Assembly (NCBI GenBank): GCA_037951105.1
Contig: JBAMJV010007743.1
Location: forward strand, 1 to 64,000
Origin: Echinarachnius parma
Taxonomy: Eukaryota > Echinodermata > Echinoidea > Clypeasteroida > Echinarachniidae
Reading direction: 5' to 3'
DNA: 64,000 bases
The translations under genes were made by a program, and so were the position numbers. The notes beneath the pieces are model-generated. The model saw only the letters and a program-made list of their open reading frames with translations. It had not been told where the DNA came from and made no database searches. This document shows, piece after piece, positions 44,800-56,206 of the stretch. How positions within the stretch are numbered: position 1 is the stretch's first letter; every line of letters starts with the position of its first letter.

Positions 44800-45870
44800 A
44801 AATCGGTCCGAAATCTATAAGGTCAAGGAAACTGGCACGAATTTGAATGACGGATATGTATCGCCAAATTGTTTGACATTCTGACCAATTTGAATACGTT
44901 GTTGTTGCAAACTGAATGCAATTTGACGAAGATGAATGTTCTGGAGTTTAGAATTGAACATTGAAACCAGCAGGTTTACAGAAATGCTCGCTATTTTGAC
45001 GAAATTGGCCGGGAAAACCTATACAACAATCGACAGGCTTTGATTGGAATATCCGCCGGATAATCTGGACTTACAGGTTGACTTATGCCAATACTTGTTT
45101 GCATAATAATTATGCTCCTGTGCGTTCACATTATGAAGTAGTTATTTTAGACAAAGATTGCCAATTTTTTTATAAATTAATACATTAATTATATTTTTAT
45201 GTAGGTTTTTCCGGCCAAATTCGTTTATGCGCATTCAAATTCATGCAATTGCCGCAGATGAGTCACTTTGGTCATTCAAATTCATATTCCGAGCATGCAT
45301 ATTTGTTTATGGGTACTCAAATAAACAAATGTCAAACCGCAGACTTCAAATTCGAAAATGGGCATTCAATTTCACCAATGGGCGCTAGTTTCATATTATG
45401 TGCATTCAATTTGATACGGCAAGCTGGATCGCAGTCGCTTGTTTGTGCATTCAATTTCGTTTATAATGGGTGATCAATTTCCAGAATTGCACATTTAATT
45501 TAAATTACACGAACACAATCCACAAATACTTGACGCTCAAATAATTTGACTCTCTTCAACTAGATAAACGCTCTGGGCCCCCGGTCTACATTTAAGTATG
45601 CAACCGTATAAACGCATACAAACACCTACAAACTAACAAAACATTTCATGTGATAGTTGTCCTATATTGAATCGATCCCAAAATCGATTTTAGTGTTAAG
45701 TGATGAATTTGAATGACTATTGACGAAAAATAGCACCCATCGCTTACAATATAATGGCGCAAATGTGAAGTTGGCTGCTCTGTTACTCAATATGAATGAC
45801 TAAAAACGAATTTGAATTACGATATGTCGATCCAAGCGCGGATTAGACGAAATTGACCGGGAAACCCTAT
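44800..45870. repeat. Degenerate array of CATTCAAATTC-type motifs
   Basis: GCATTCAA(A/T)TTC or its complement GAATTTGAATGAC recurs at irregular 25-70 bp spacing (45231, 45270, 45361, 45401, 45446; complement at 44840, 45700, 45810). It is linked with TATAGGTTTTCCCG(G/T)CCAA at 44140, 45005 (inverted), 45200 and 45860 (inverted). Confidence 0.65.
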
Positions 45871-46591
45871 ACTAACAGAGATTCTCATAAATACACGCAC
45901 TTACACTTGCAGTCACTGGCGTACTGGTGGGGGGTCATGGGGGGGCGCTTGACCCCCCAAATAAATTCAAATCATGGCTTTTATCTAATTCGATAAAAGT
46001 GATTGAAAGAAAAGAGTATTTCTTTAGACAAGTAAATTCAGATCTTACTTCACGTCAAGTCAAATTTCCTTCCCAAGTATGCACCAGATTGCATAATTTC
46101 AATTAAAACATTGCAAAAGCACCTTCACCGTGCACCCACCTACCATCACACCCTCCCATCACCCTTCCCCCTCTCGGTTATCGTTTCGCTCCCTCGGGAA
46201 TCGGTCTTGTATACGTCTGGAATACAATGTTTATGTTTTGTCATAAAATAATGCTTTTGATGCACTGTTTGAACTGAATATGTCACTTTGCGAATATTAT
46301 TTTGGGGGTGCATTTTTGTTTTTCTTCACGAATCAATCATAACCTCTTCTGGTTAAGAATCATGACGATGATGACGCACTAACGCACCCCGGGGGCGGGG
46401 GGGGGGGGGGGGGGGGGGTACTCACGTATATTGGGTATACGGGGATGTGCCGCTGGGAAGGGTGACTTTTACAAGAAAGATCCTTAGACATGGGTCCCAT
46501 TTTCATTTTAAAAATCCTTAGAAATGGGTCCCTTTTTCATTTATTCCTTTCCCCTCTTTTCTCCCTCATTGTTCCGGGATTTTGGGATTTG

Positions 46592-47735
46592 CCGATGTGA
46601 AATTGCTAAAATTTTCAAGCTCGCTCCGCTCGCTCGCATACATGATATTTCACAACCTCGGGTGTTATATAACGCCATATTATCATAAGTAATAAAACGA
46701 ATATACCTATACAATATTGAAACAAACGACAATTTTCCGATGTGAAATTGCTAAAATTGTCAAGCTCGCTCCGCTCGCTCGCATACATGATATTTCACAA
46801 CCTCGGGTGTTATACAGGGTGTCTCATAAAGCAGGCAACACCTAGGATCGTTAATTTTATCAACATCATCGATCAAATGTCATTGTTTTCTGTTTGATTG
46901 AGTAGAACATTCTTTTTCCAACAAAATGATACCGTAAGCATTGATTTTGGGTAAGGCGTTTGGATCCTAGGGCCATTATTCTGAGGCAATGTCATTTCCT
47001 AAATTTGCTACTTTTTCGTCTCCAGCGATCCTCTGAACACTGGGACATTCTCGCCCCAAGGCGAGAAAAAGAAACGCATGACTGCTCTCCCTTTGATAAA
47101 GAAGACAATGTTGCATAATCAAGTACCCCATACAGTATGGCTCACATTGTCTTCCTTATCAAAGGGAGAGCAGTCATGCGGTTCTTCTGCCTTTGGGAGG
47201 CCGTGGGGCGAGAATGTCTCAGTGTTCAGAGGATCGCCGGAGACGAAAAAGTAGCAAATTTAGGAAACGACATTGCCTCAGCAAAATGGCCCTAGGATAC
47301 AAACGCCTTACCCAAAATCAATGCTTATGGTATCATCTTGTTGGAAAAAGAAAGTTCTACCTAATCAAACAAAAAACAATGACATTTTGTCGATGATGTT
47401 GATGAAATGAAGGATCGTAGGTGTTGCATTCTTTCTGAGACACCCTGTATAACGCCATATCATAAGTAATAAAACGAATATACCCATACAATATTGAAAC
47501 AAATTTCAATTTTCCGATGTGAAATTGCTAAAAAATTTCAAGCTCGTTCCGCTCGCTCGCATAAATGCTATTTCACAACCTCGAGTGTTTATATATTACC
47601 CTTCATAACGCCATATCATAAGTAATAAAAACGAATATACCCATACAATAATATTGAAACAAATGGCAATTTTCTCGCTGTGAAATTGCTAAAATTTTTA
47701 AGCTCGCTCCGCTCGCTCGCATTATTAATATTTAT
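46592..47735. repeat. About 145-bp tandem repeat, four copies, interrupted
   Basis: CCGATGTGAAATTGCTAAAA starts copies at 46592, 46737 and 47514, with a variant near 47674. Each has the AAGCTCGCTCCGCTCGCTCG hairpin-prone block and TAACGCCATAT(TA)TCATAAG. Copy 2 is split by the element at 46815-47447. Confidence 0.88.
46815..47447. mobile_element. 633-bp TA-flanked fold-back element (CAGGGTGTCTCA)
   Basis: TA at 46813-46814 and 47448-47449. The ends CAGGGTGTCTCA and TGAGACACCCTG, and nearly the whole interior, are mirrored (for example GGGAGAGCAGTCATGCG against CGCATGACTGCTCTCCC). The neighbouring copy at 46668-46680 reads GTGTTATATAACGCC, the empty site with a single TA. Confidence 0.92.
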
Positions 47736-47789
47736 GCAAATTACCGCATCATAATTGAAGACTATTCACTGTTTTCAATCATTTTAAAA

Positions 47790-47930
47790 ATTGAGAATGT
47801 CACCTCCGATATGCACCAGATCCATTCTAGTGTAAAAATTGCCCTCCCCCCGCTCGGTCGCTTCGCACCCTCAATTTTTTACACTTTCGTCCCTAGGAAA
47901 ATACCCTGGCGCCGCCCCTGTAGTATGGTA
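47790..47930 (+). repeat. 'GCTTCGC' repeat copy, poly-C shortened
   Basis: ATGCACCAGATCCATTCTAG, CGCTCGGTCGCTTCGC and GCGCCGCCCCTG occur in the same order as 2156-2345. Confidence 0.75.
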
Positions 47931-48240
47931 CAGTTCACTAATAATACAAAAATGTATCCAAAAAATGCAAAATGATTGGCCATTGTATAATATTACAGCT
48001 AAAAAATGTAATATTTAAAGTTCGAAATCCTCAGACATGGGTCCATTTGTCACAAAAAATCCTTAGACATGGGTCCATTTTTCAAAAAAAATCCATACAC
48101 ATGAGTACCTATTTACAGCAAAAGGACCCTTGTATGTGGGTAAGGGTTGGGATGTCTGAGCCGCACAACCCCGTCCGACTATAATCCGAGTACCCCCCCC
48201 CCCCCCCCCCCCACCCCCCGGACAACGCACATTATACTAA

Positions 48241-48400
48241 ATGTCGTCAAGTCAGAATTTCCTTTCCAGGTACATGTATGGACCAGATTGCACAGTTTCA
48301 AGTCCAAAAATGCAAAAGCTCCCTACCGTGAGAGGGGGGACAACCCCCCCCCCCCTCCCACCCCACCCCCCGCTTAGTCGCTTCGCTCCGTTCTCAGTGG
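48241..48400 (+). repeat. 'GCTTCGCTCC' repeat copy with poly-C
   Basis: GGACCAGATTGCACAGTTTC, GCAAAAGCTCCC, a C-rich run and TAGTCGCTTCGCTCC; a G20 homopolymer follows at 48410-48429. Confidence 0.75.
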
Positions 48401-48487
48401 CGGACCTACGGGGGGGGGGGGGGGGGGGGAGTTTAGGGGGTTTAAACCCCACCCCTTGGGCTGCCAAGTTAAATTTGTGATGTGGAA

Positions 48488-48710
48488 AACATCACTTACG
48501 GGGGGTCAAATTTAAATAGCAAAAAAAAATCGCCGCTTCGCGGCTCGTGGACGATGCTCCGCATCGTCATTGGTTCAAACCCTCCTTAGCAAAAAGACAT
48601 CACTTACGGGGGTTCAAAATAGCAAACAAATCGCCGCTTCGCCCCTCGTGGACGATGCTCCGCATCGTCATTGGGTCAACCCCCCCCCCCCCCTTAGCAA
48701 AAAAAAGCTA
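48488..48710 (+). repeat. Two tandem units of about 110 bp with GACGATGCTCCGCATCGTC hairpin
   Basis: Both units have ACATCACTTACGGGGG, AATCGCCGCTTCGC, the perfect hairpin and GTCATTGG(T/G)TCAA. Unit 2 has a C run where unit 1 has ACCCTCC. Confidence 0.85.
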
Positions 48711-49980
48711 GATCCGCTTCGGGCTTGGTCGCTTCGCTCCCTCGCAATATCCGGTGGTGATACGGATTTGGTTCTGCCCCCCCAAAAGTTTTTGCTCATT
48801 ACGCCACTGCTTGCAGTCAAACGTTAGGGGGGGGGGGGGGGGGGGGGTCATATCTCATCCACTCCATTGCAAGATGTCAAGGGTTGACATGTGCAAAAAA
48901 GTGATGACTGGTTGATATTGTTGTTATCCGATACGTCCATTTCAAGTTAAATGCATGTTATATGGTCGAGTAATGAGCACAAATACAAAGTGGTATGATC
49001 ATTGCACTCACTTTGCACAAGGTTCTGACGATCCAGTGGATAATTTGACATATCAATTCGTAAATATCTTTTATTAACGAAAGGAACGAAGGAGAAATTA
49101 AAACAAAACTGAAACGTGTCCCTCACCTACGCACGGCGCCTGTCATACATGAATTCAAAAACCTTGATTCTCACGTTAGTGTGATACAAAACTCCCCGTA
49201 ATGAACAAATTAATACACATATATGGGTTTTTACTTACCTAATTTCACATTCTTTGACTTAAAGTAGGCAGTTTTCCACCTTCAAAATACATGATTCGAT
49301 TAATAAATACCCATATTTCGAAAAAATAACCCCGACACAGTGCAATTTGTAGCTTCTAAAGCCAAATTCTGCGAGAAATACACAGCGAACAGGCGACGCT
49401 GGCAAGAAACCCGCACGCATTACTCCGTGTACGCGAACGAGCGATACGAAAACATAGAGTTGTGTACTGTGCGCCGCGCATCCGCGGGGGTCGCGCCGCA
49501 CTGAATTGCATTCTGGGACTATAACCTGACCGCCGGTCCTTTTCCGTTCACCCTTCAGGGCTACTGTCTGGCTCCCCGTACAGGATAAAACTGCTGTCAT
49601 TGGTGTTTTAGTTATCTCTGTTGTGAAATACTTCTATTGTAAAAGAAATTAGCCATGTCTCTTTTCAACTATATAACACCACGTGGGTGGGGCACTTTGG
49701 CGCTACTGTCTAGGGCCCCGTACAGGATAAAATTACTGGCATTGCTGTTTTCATAATAGGTACCCCCTAATGAACGATATCCACCAACTTTTGTCCTTGT
49801 CGGTCTTCAACTAGATAAATGTGTTTTTTGACCCCCCTTTTTGGGCCCCCTAGGCTTAGGGTACAGGATGTGACCCGGCAGCAATTCATTTCATTGACCC
49901 TTGGCCACATACTAACATGATAAGACCATCAAACCTTTTGTCTCTCTTCAACTAGATAAACGCTCTGGGCCCCCGGTCTA

Positions 49981-50650
49981 TACTGGGTTAATCAGGCTGA
50001 AAACTAGTCGGATCGGGACGTCGAGTCGGCGCGGCTGCCTGCGCCGGGTATTACCTTCCTTCGAGCATTCGTTTATCCGGTGAAATATAGCCGGTCCTCG
50101 TATAGGAACGATTTACAGTAATTATTTCTGACTTTCAATTTATCGTCTGCTGCTGCTGCATCTCGGAGATGACGATCCCAAGACGCTGCAAAATTATAAG
50201 AATTCATAGGAATATCTTTATTTCTCAAAAGAAATGATGATAAGCTTAATTCATATTTATTTGGGTTAATATTTAAATATTGGTTAAATTTAATTGCTAC
50301 CATAGCGATATGTTTAGAGAAACAAAATAACAAAATTTGTACAAACTAATATAGTTTAACTGCATTTTTACAGTTATATGTATGAATATATTGGACAAGT
50401 CTGATCGAATTTGCAAAACAAGACAATAATCACAAGAAATACAGGATTTGTATTTCCCTTTTACGATAATCGATATATATTTTCGTTTTCTATCGATCTT
50501 CATTTCCAATAAAATCATATATCGATCATGGGTGCATTTCAGCACCAAAATCCTGCAATTTGGCTTTTTTTTGTATGTTACAGCAATAGGCAGTGGGTTG
50601 TATTATGCAATGCTGTCCCTATCACCGGTCACAGTGCCGTAGCTACGGGG
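49981..50650 (-). repeat. GATCGATATAT-family repeat, copy A (inverted)
   Basis: ATATATCGATCATGGGTGCA, ATCCTGCAATTTGGCTTTTT and GTCACAGTGCCGTAGCTACG match copy C (53990-54240) directly and copy B (51835-52480) in inverse. Also has an AGACGCTGCAAAATT block like 52330 and 52980. Confidence 0.7.
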
Positions 50651-50769
50651 GCTGGGAGACGTGCCCCCGATAATTTTACAAACAGAACATATTCTTTCCA
50701 ATAATTTCGAATTCAAACAGAGGAAACTGGCTAGAAATATTTTCAATGACTGAAAATTGGCTACGAAAA

Positions 50770-51350
50770 ATGTGGTAACAGAAGAATTAAATGGCTTTTG
50801 ATTGTTCGAATGTCTCCCTTGTCTTGGAGATATGGAAGATTGAATTTAAAAGCGTCTGTAGATGCTTTCGACCGTTACGTAGCCAAGAGCATCCGAAAGC
50901 GAAGTGTAAATCCTCCATAGTGTCCGAATTCCGATACACTTCACGCCATTGTGATGTGTGGCTGTGCGTGTGCCTGCTGTAGTAATGACTGTGAGGTGTT
51001 CTGTGGGATGACAATCTGCTCGACCGATAATCATGTGCTTGCTGGAGTACCAATATTTATTTTTGTTGAAAAGTTAGTATATTTATATTGTATATAGAAA
51101 CTTAATTGTGTTTTTATTTTTTGAAATAAATTGAGGCTATTCTAAATATAGTTTTGTCAAAAATTCTTAAAAAGTAAATCTTGAATCTGCTGGTCATATG
51201 CTATTTGTAGATATTTTGTATTATGTCTATCATATCAATAATGTATGATTGTATTATTTATATGTTATGATGTTATATCAGGACACTGACAGCATCCTTG
51301 CTGATCAGGCTATCCTGTATAAATATATTGGAATAAATAAATAAATAAAT
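50770..51350 (+). mobile_element. 3' end of a non-LTR retrotransposon (plus strand)
   Basis: Inverse of 958-1650: GTGATGTGTGGCTGTGCG, AATCTGCTGGTCATATGCTA, CTGATCAGGCTATCCTGTAT and an AAAT tail at about 51330-51350. It separates the inverted copies A and B. Confidence 0.75.
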
Positions 51351-51834
51351 CAATCAATACCGATCGGGATAAAATCAGACATATTTTCACTAGGTAAATA
51401 TTAATTTTTCAATGAATATCTTAGATATCATATCATTCTTAAGAATCTGACCATGATTTTGTCATATGATTGAAGTCTAATATATATGGTCGTATACATT
51501 TAAAAAAAGGTATGGGGGGTTCAACCCCCCCCCCCCCCCTTTACCAAAAAATGATCGCCTATGATCCCGTCAAAGTCATTTCGGTATGCTTGGTATGGCA
51601 GAAAAGGGCCGCGCGCATTGCGTTCACAACATGACAACGTGTGCGTCCGAGTATATACGATTCCGAACTAAATTGCAGCTTTTAGAGTAAGTTGCACCAA
51701 AATATACATTCAAGAATATATTCTTAATCCACGTTGATCTTTTGTATTGATACAATGAATTACAACTAAATACAAAAATGATTTATATATAACATTTCTT
51801 AGCCAATTTTTCAGTCATTTAAAATATTTCTAGT

Positions 51835-52480
51835 TCTGTTTGTAAAATTATCGGGGGGTGGGGGGGGGGGGGCACGTCTCCCAGCCGCCGTAGCTACGGC
51901 ACTGTGACCGATGATGGGGACAGCATTGCATAATACAACCCACTGCGTATTACTGTAACATACAAAAAAGCCATTGCAGGATTTTGGTACTGAAATGCAC
52001 ACATGATCGATATATGATTTGATTGGAAGTGAAGATCGATAGAGAATGAAAATATATATCGATTATCATAAAAAGGAAATACGAAATCTGTATTATTCTG
52101 TGATTATTGGCATGTTTTGCGATGTCGATTAGATTTGTTCAAAGTAATTATCCAGATACTAATTTACTTACGCAAAGTACAGTTGAATTATAGTCTTTCG
52201 TAACATGTTCTTCTTTTGTTCCTCTAAACCTATGAATTATTCTAGTAATAACCAATAACTAAATATTATACAAAATAGATAATAAAAAAGATTATAGGGT
52301 TTAGTTGGAAATAAATTTCAGTAAATTAGAAATTAAATTTTAGAGCGTCTTGTGTACTTAACACCGAGATGCAAACGATAGAGATGGAAGAAGATAATAA
52401 ATAACGTGTTGGTTGCTACTCGAGGCCCAGCTTTGTTTTACTGGACAGGCAGGGGAAACGGATGCTCGAATCAGAGAGGT
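51835..52480 (+). repeat. GATCGATATAT-family repeat, copy B
   Basis: CCGTAGCTACGGCACTGTGA, GCATTGCATAATACAACCCA and CATGATCGATATATGATTTG, then TTTTAGAGCGTCTTGTG and GAGATGCAAACGATA. The last two blocks recur at 52975-53100. Confidence 0.7.
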
Positions 52481-52639
52481 GGGTCCTTCCCAGCTCTCTG
52501 CTCGTTTGTTTATTTCCGAAATCAAAGTGCAACGGGGGATTGACCCAATTCAGCGGGATTAAAAAAACAAAACCACTGTTCTTCCTTGGGGTCCCACAAT
52601 TAGATACAGTATATACAATTAAACATCTATATACAATGA

Positions 52640-53110
52640 TATATGATTTGATTTGAAGTGAAGATCGATAGAAAACGAAAGTATATATCGATTATCATTA
52701 AAAGGAAATACCAAATCGGTATATCTTGTGATTATTATCATGTTTTGGCGATGTCGATTAGATTTGCTCAAAGTAACTATTCAAATACTAATTCAGTCAC
52801 GCAAAATACAGTTGGATTGTAGTCATTTGTAAAATGTTGTTCTTTTGTTTCTCTAAACGTATCGATATGCTAGCAACTAAATATAACCAATAACTAATCA
52901 TTATAGAAAATGGTTATATAAGTAGATTATCATGATTAAGTTGTAAATGAATTACAGTATTAATAATTCAATTTTAGAGCGTCTTGTGGTACTTAACACC
53001 GAGATGCAAACGATACGGATGGAAGAAGATTATAAATAACGTGCCGAGGTCCAGCTTTATTTCACCGGACAGGTAGGGGAAACGAATGCTCGAATGAACT
53101 GAGACGAAAA
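52640..53110 (+). repeat. Second direct copy of the 52020-52470 block
   Basis: AAGTGAAGATCGATAGAAAA, CGATGTCGATTAGATTTG and TTTTAGAGCGTCTTGTGG occur in the same order as 52030-52345. Confidence 0.75.
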
Positions 53111-53149
53111 GTTTCAATCCGTTCGTCCGTACGGCAAGCCGTTTGGAAC

Positions 53150-53205
53150 TCATTTCTTGATATCAAGAAATCATTAATCATTTCTTGATATCAAGAAATC
53201 ATTGA
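53150..53205. repeat. Paired ATTTCTTGATATCAAGAAAT palindromes
   Basis: Two perfect 20-bp palindromes (53151-53170 and 53178-53197) after GGCAAGCCGTTT; the same core and flank occur in the 61.5-kb element. Confidence 0.85.
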
Positions 53206-53740
53206 GTTCTGGTAAAGAGAGTACAGTTTTGGTCAAACTGAATTTTAGTAACCAAGACCTGCACCATTTCATTCCAAACAAATACACTAGTTATTACTCC
53301 ACCATGCTCGAAAGGAATACTAAATTACAAATGACTAAGTAAAAAGCCTGTTATTATTCAAAAAGAGCCGTTAAAACTCGAGAGATCGTTCTCTGAACAC
53401 TGATCAGTTTTAACCATTTTAAATAAAATATCGTGTATGTGATGTTTTGTTGAAATATCGATTAAATAGAGAACTAATCAACAACTATTCAAAAACCTCT
53501 TTTGTAATATTCTTGAAAAGAAGAAGCATTTTTACATTTGTGTAAAAAACGTCTGGTTCAAAATTATTGTGGGGCCCGGGGCCCCACAATTATTTCAAAT
53601 GGGTATGTTTATGGATATTTCAGCCATTTCTGAACCAATTTTGAGCAAATAAAGTTTATTCTGTCATTCAAAAAGAGTCGTTAAAACTCAAAAGGGCGCT
53701 CTCTAAATAATCTCCTACCATCTGTATCGTTTGCCATCTC
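53206..53740 (+). mobile_element. Truncated AGGGATAGTT-family copies
   Basis: GTACAGTTTTGGTCAAACTG, TCCACCATGCTCGAAAGG, TGTGGGGCCC(GG)GGCCCCACA and a second AAAGAGTCGTTAAAACTC block. The TTAA ends are lost. Confidence 0.7.
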
Positions 53741-53984
53741 TGAAAATATCCCAAGACGCTCTAAAATTGAATTATTTATATATAAGAATGTGTTGCGTTT
53801 TATGCGATAATCTTTAAAAAATATATTTTGTAAACATATTTAATTATATAAATTATTATAAATTCCTAGCATATCAATATGATTAGGGAAACAAAAGAAG
53901 AACATTTTACATATAATTCAACTGTATTTTGTGTAATTTAATAAGTATCTGAATAATCGAAATCGCAAAACATGACAATAATCA

Positions 53985-54250
53985 CAATATATACAGATTT
54001 TATATTTCCTCTATATGATAATCGATATATATATTTGTTTTCTATCGATCTTCACTTCCAATCAAATCATATATCGATCATGTGTGCATTTCAGCACCAA
54101 AATCCTGCAATTTGGCTTTTTTGTATGTTACAGTAATACGCAGTTGGAAGCAAGAATAAAACATTAAATTGAATTCACGCAGTGGTTTGTATTATGCAAT
54201 GCTGTCCCCATCACCGGCCACAGTGCCGTAGCTTTGCTTCATCGAAATCG
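53985..54250 (-). repeat. GATCGATATAT-family repeat, copy C
   Basis: Same orientation as copy A: ATATATCGATCATGTGTGCA, ATCCTGCAATTTGGCTTTTT and CACAGTGCCGTAGC. Breaks off at about 54238. Confidence 0.75.
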
Positions 54251-54977
54251 GTTTTGGTCTGAGGCACCTCAAGAAATCTGAAAAAGGCACACACTTGTGA
54301 ATACCAAACTAAATTTGCTTCATCAAAATCGGCTAAGAACCAGGTGAAACATCCAAATAGGTATATTAGAATAAATATAGATATAATAGTTCCCCCTCGG
54401 GTGATGTCACCAGAACACTGTTTACGACTCCGCCAAGTCGCTGGATTTGGGTATTGAGACAGTGTTCAATATATTCAATTTTTTTCTTCAAATTTGTTGG
54501 AAAGCAATATTTTCTTATTCTGTGTGATTTCAGCTTTCTGTAAAGATATAATTTGGCTAATATTGGGCATTTCAATAAATCTCCAATTTAACCATTACAA
54601 TAAAGGTATAGTACAGTTTTGGTCTGAGGGCACCTCAATAAATCTGAAAAAGGCTCACAATTTTGAATACCAAATTAAATTTGCTTCATCGAAATCGGCT
54701 AAGAACCAGGTGAAACATCTCAATTTGTGCACAGTAATAGAATAAATGTGTGGGTTCCATTTTTCCATTGAAGCATTATTTGAGCAATCAACTAATTCTC
54801 ATTGTTGATAAAGAATGGTTGAAACTGTAAGGTTTGTGCCCTCTTGTGTTCATCTTAGCCACTTATATGTTTTTTCCCAACAATTCACGCATGACTTAAT
54901 TGAAACTATTAGTGTATGATTTAACTAACACGTTTTAGTTACTCAAATTTAGTTACTTGTAACCAGAAATATGTTAA

Positions 54978-55513
54978 AGGGGTAGTTTAGTTTTGGTAAG
55001 ACTGAACTTTAGTAGCCAAAACTTGCACAGTAACATTATAAACTAATAAATATAACTCCACCATGCTCGAAAGGTATACAAAATTACAAACGACTATGTA
55101 AAAAGCCTGTTATCATTCAAAAAGAGCCATTAAAACACAAGAGGACGCTTTTTAAAAAGGCATTGGTTTTAACCATTTTTCATACAAAATTATGCATGTG
55201 ATGTTTTATTGATATAATGATTAGATAGAGACATCAACAACAACTATTTCAAAAACGCTTTTGACAATTTTTGAAAAAGTGCAAGCATTTTAATTTTTTT
55301 TTCTAAAAATCATCTAATTATTTGGGCCCCAAATAATTATAAGATCAGATATATTTATTGATATTTCAGCCGTTTCTGGGTCGATTTTGACCAAATAAAG
55401 TTTATTCTGCCATTAAAATTGCATGTTCTCTCAAATTCGACACTCAGTTTTTCATTACCTCACAACAAAGTTGTGATGTGCAGCGCCCTCTCTACCAAAA
55501 CTAAACTACCCCT
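54978..55513 (+). mobile_element. Complete 536-bp TTAA-flanked element, copy 1
   Basis: TTAA at 54974-54977 and 55514-55517. Ends AGGGGTAGTTTAGTTTTGGT and ACCAAAACTAAACTACCCCT. Same length and near-identical sequence as 62753-63288. Confidence 0.9.
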
Positions 55514-56174
55514 TTAATATGTACACGTGATCGATACATACATTGCTTGGAACTGAAGATCGATCGTGTTTTTTTTGTACACACGAAAATATAGATCGAT
55601 TAACATAAAAATAAATAAATATTTTGTATTTCTTACGATTAATATAATTATCTTTATAAAAAACTATGAATGTATTTTATGAATAATATAATTAATGTTT
55701 TAATACAAATTTAAATTAAAAAAACTCGTGATACTTTTACGTATAACATATAATTCTTGTCCCAATCAGTTATTTATAGCAAATATCTGAAATTTATGAA
55801 AATGGATAAATCCATAGTCCAGTTGATTTGTCTCTCTTTCTCCCTCTATCGTATTTTTGGTCCTGTTGCTCGTGGTATTTTCCTGTTTCTTTAGCCATTA
55901 TTAAAAAGTCAGTAGATTTGATTAGAATTAGTTATGTTTATATTTTTCTCATTTCATTAGTTAGTTAAGTTTGTAAGCATTTTAATGTATGTGCAGTATT
56001 CTTATCTGACGAATTTGTTAATTTAGGACATTCTCGTCATAAGCTACTCATGAGGGACCTTAAATCCACAAGCTTTGCTTCAACCAAGGTTACCTCATCA
56101 TTCTATTGTAACGCCATATTCTGTCAACTTGTTATATTCATGTCATAATATGTGTAATGTGTGTTATGAAAGAA

Positions 56175-56206
56175 AGATAAATAAACTTGAAACTTGAAAC
56201 TTGAAA
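56175..56206 (+). mobile_element. LINE 3' tail within array unit
   Basis: GAAAGAAAGATAAATAAACT followed by repeated TTGAAAC. The ~370 bp upstream (from about 55830) is shared with 56920-57283 and 58015-58380, so a LINE 3' UTR was captured into the unit and amplified. Confidence 0.65.

Larger units (their letters stand above)
46388..48228. mobile_element. 1.84-kb element with G/C-homopolymer inverted ends
   Basis: The left end, CCCCGGGGGCG then G22 (46397-46418) and GTACTC, faces GAGTAC then C20 (48193-48212), ACCCCCCGG at the right. Next to each end are ATCCTTAGACATGGGTCC repeats (46480, 46525; 48025, 48056). The core is the 145-bp tandem array, and the whole is nested in the giant inverted repeat. 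Confidence 0.75.
42746..49980. mobile_element. Giant inverted repeat, 7.2 kb, arms about 1.05 kb
   Basis: The left arm (42746 to about 43800) and right arm (about 48925-49980) are inverted copies with high identity by eye. They start TAGACCGGGGGCCCAGAGCG, continue through GGACCGGCGGTCAGG and a CpG-rich block (43185-43430 / 49265-49530), and reach the AAAATGCAAAGTG block. An extra copy of the outer terminus (CGCTCTGGGCCCCCGGTCTA) ends at 45588, so 42746-45588 has matching inverted ends and may be one unit with a second inverted unit beside it. No transposase frame. Inserted in the large intron of the unrecognised gene. Confidence 0.85.

Noticed and set aside
47193-47396. Plus-strand frame with basic residues
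   Set aside because: Lies within one arm of the 633-bp fold-back element and is mirrored by the other arm.
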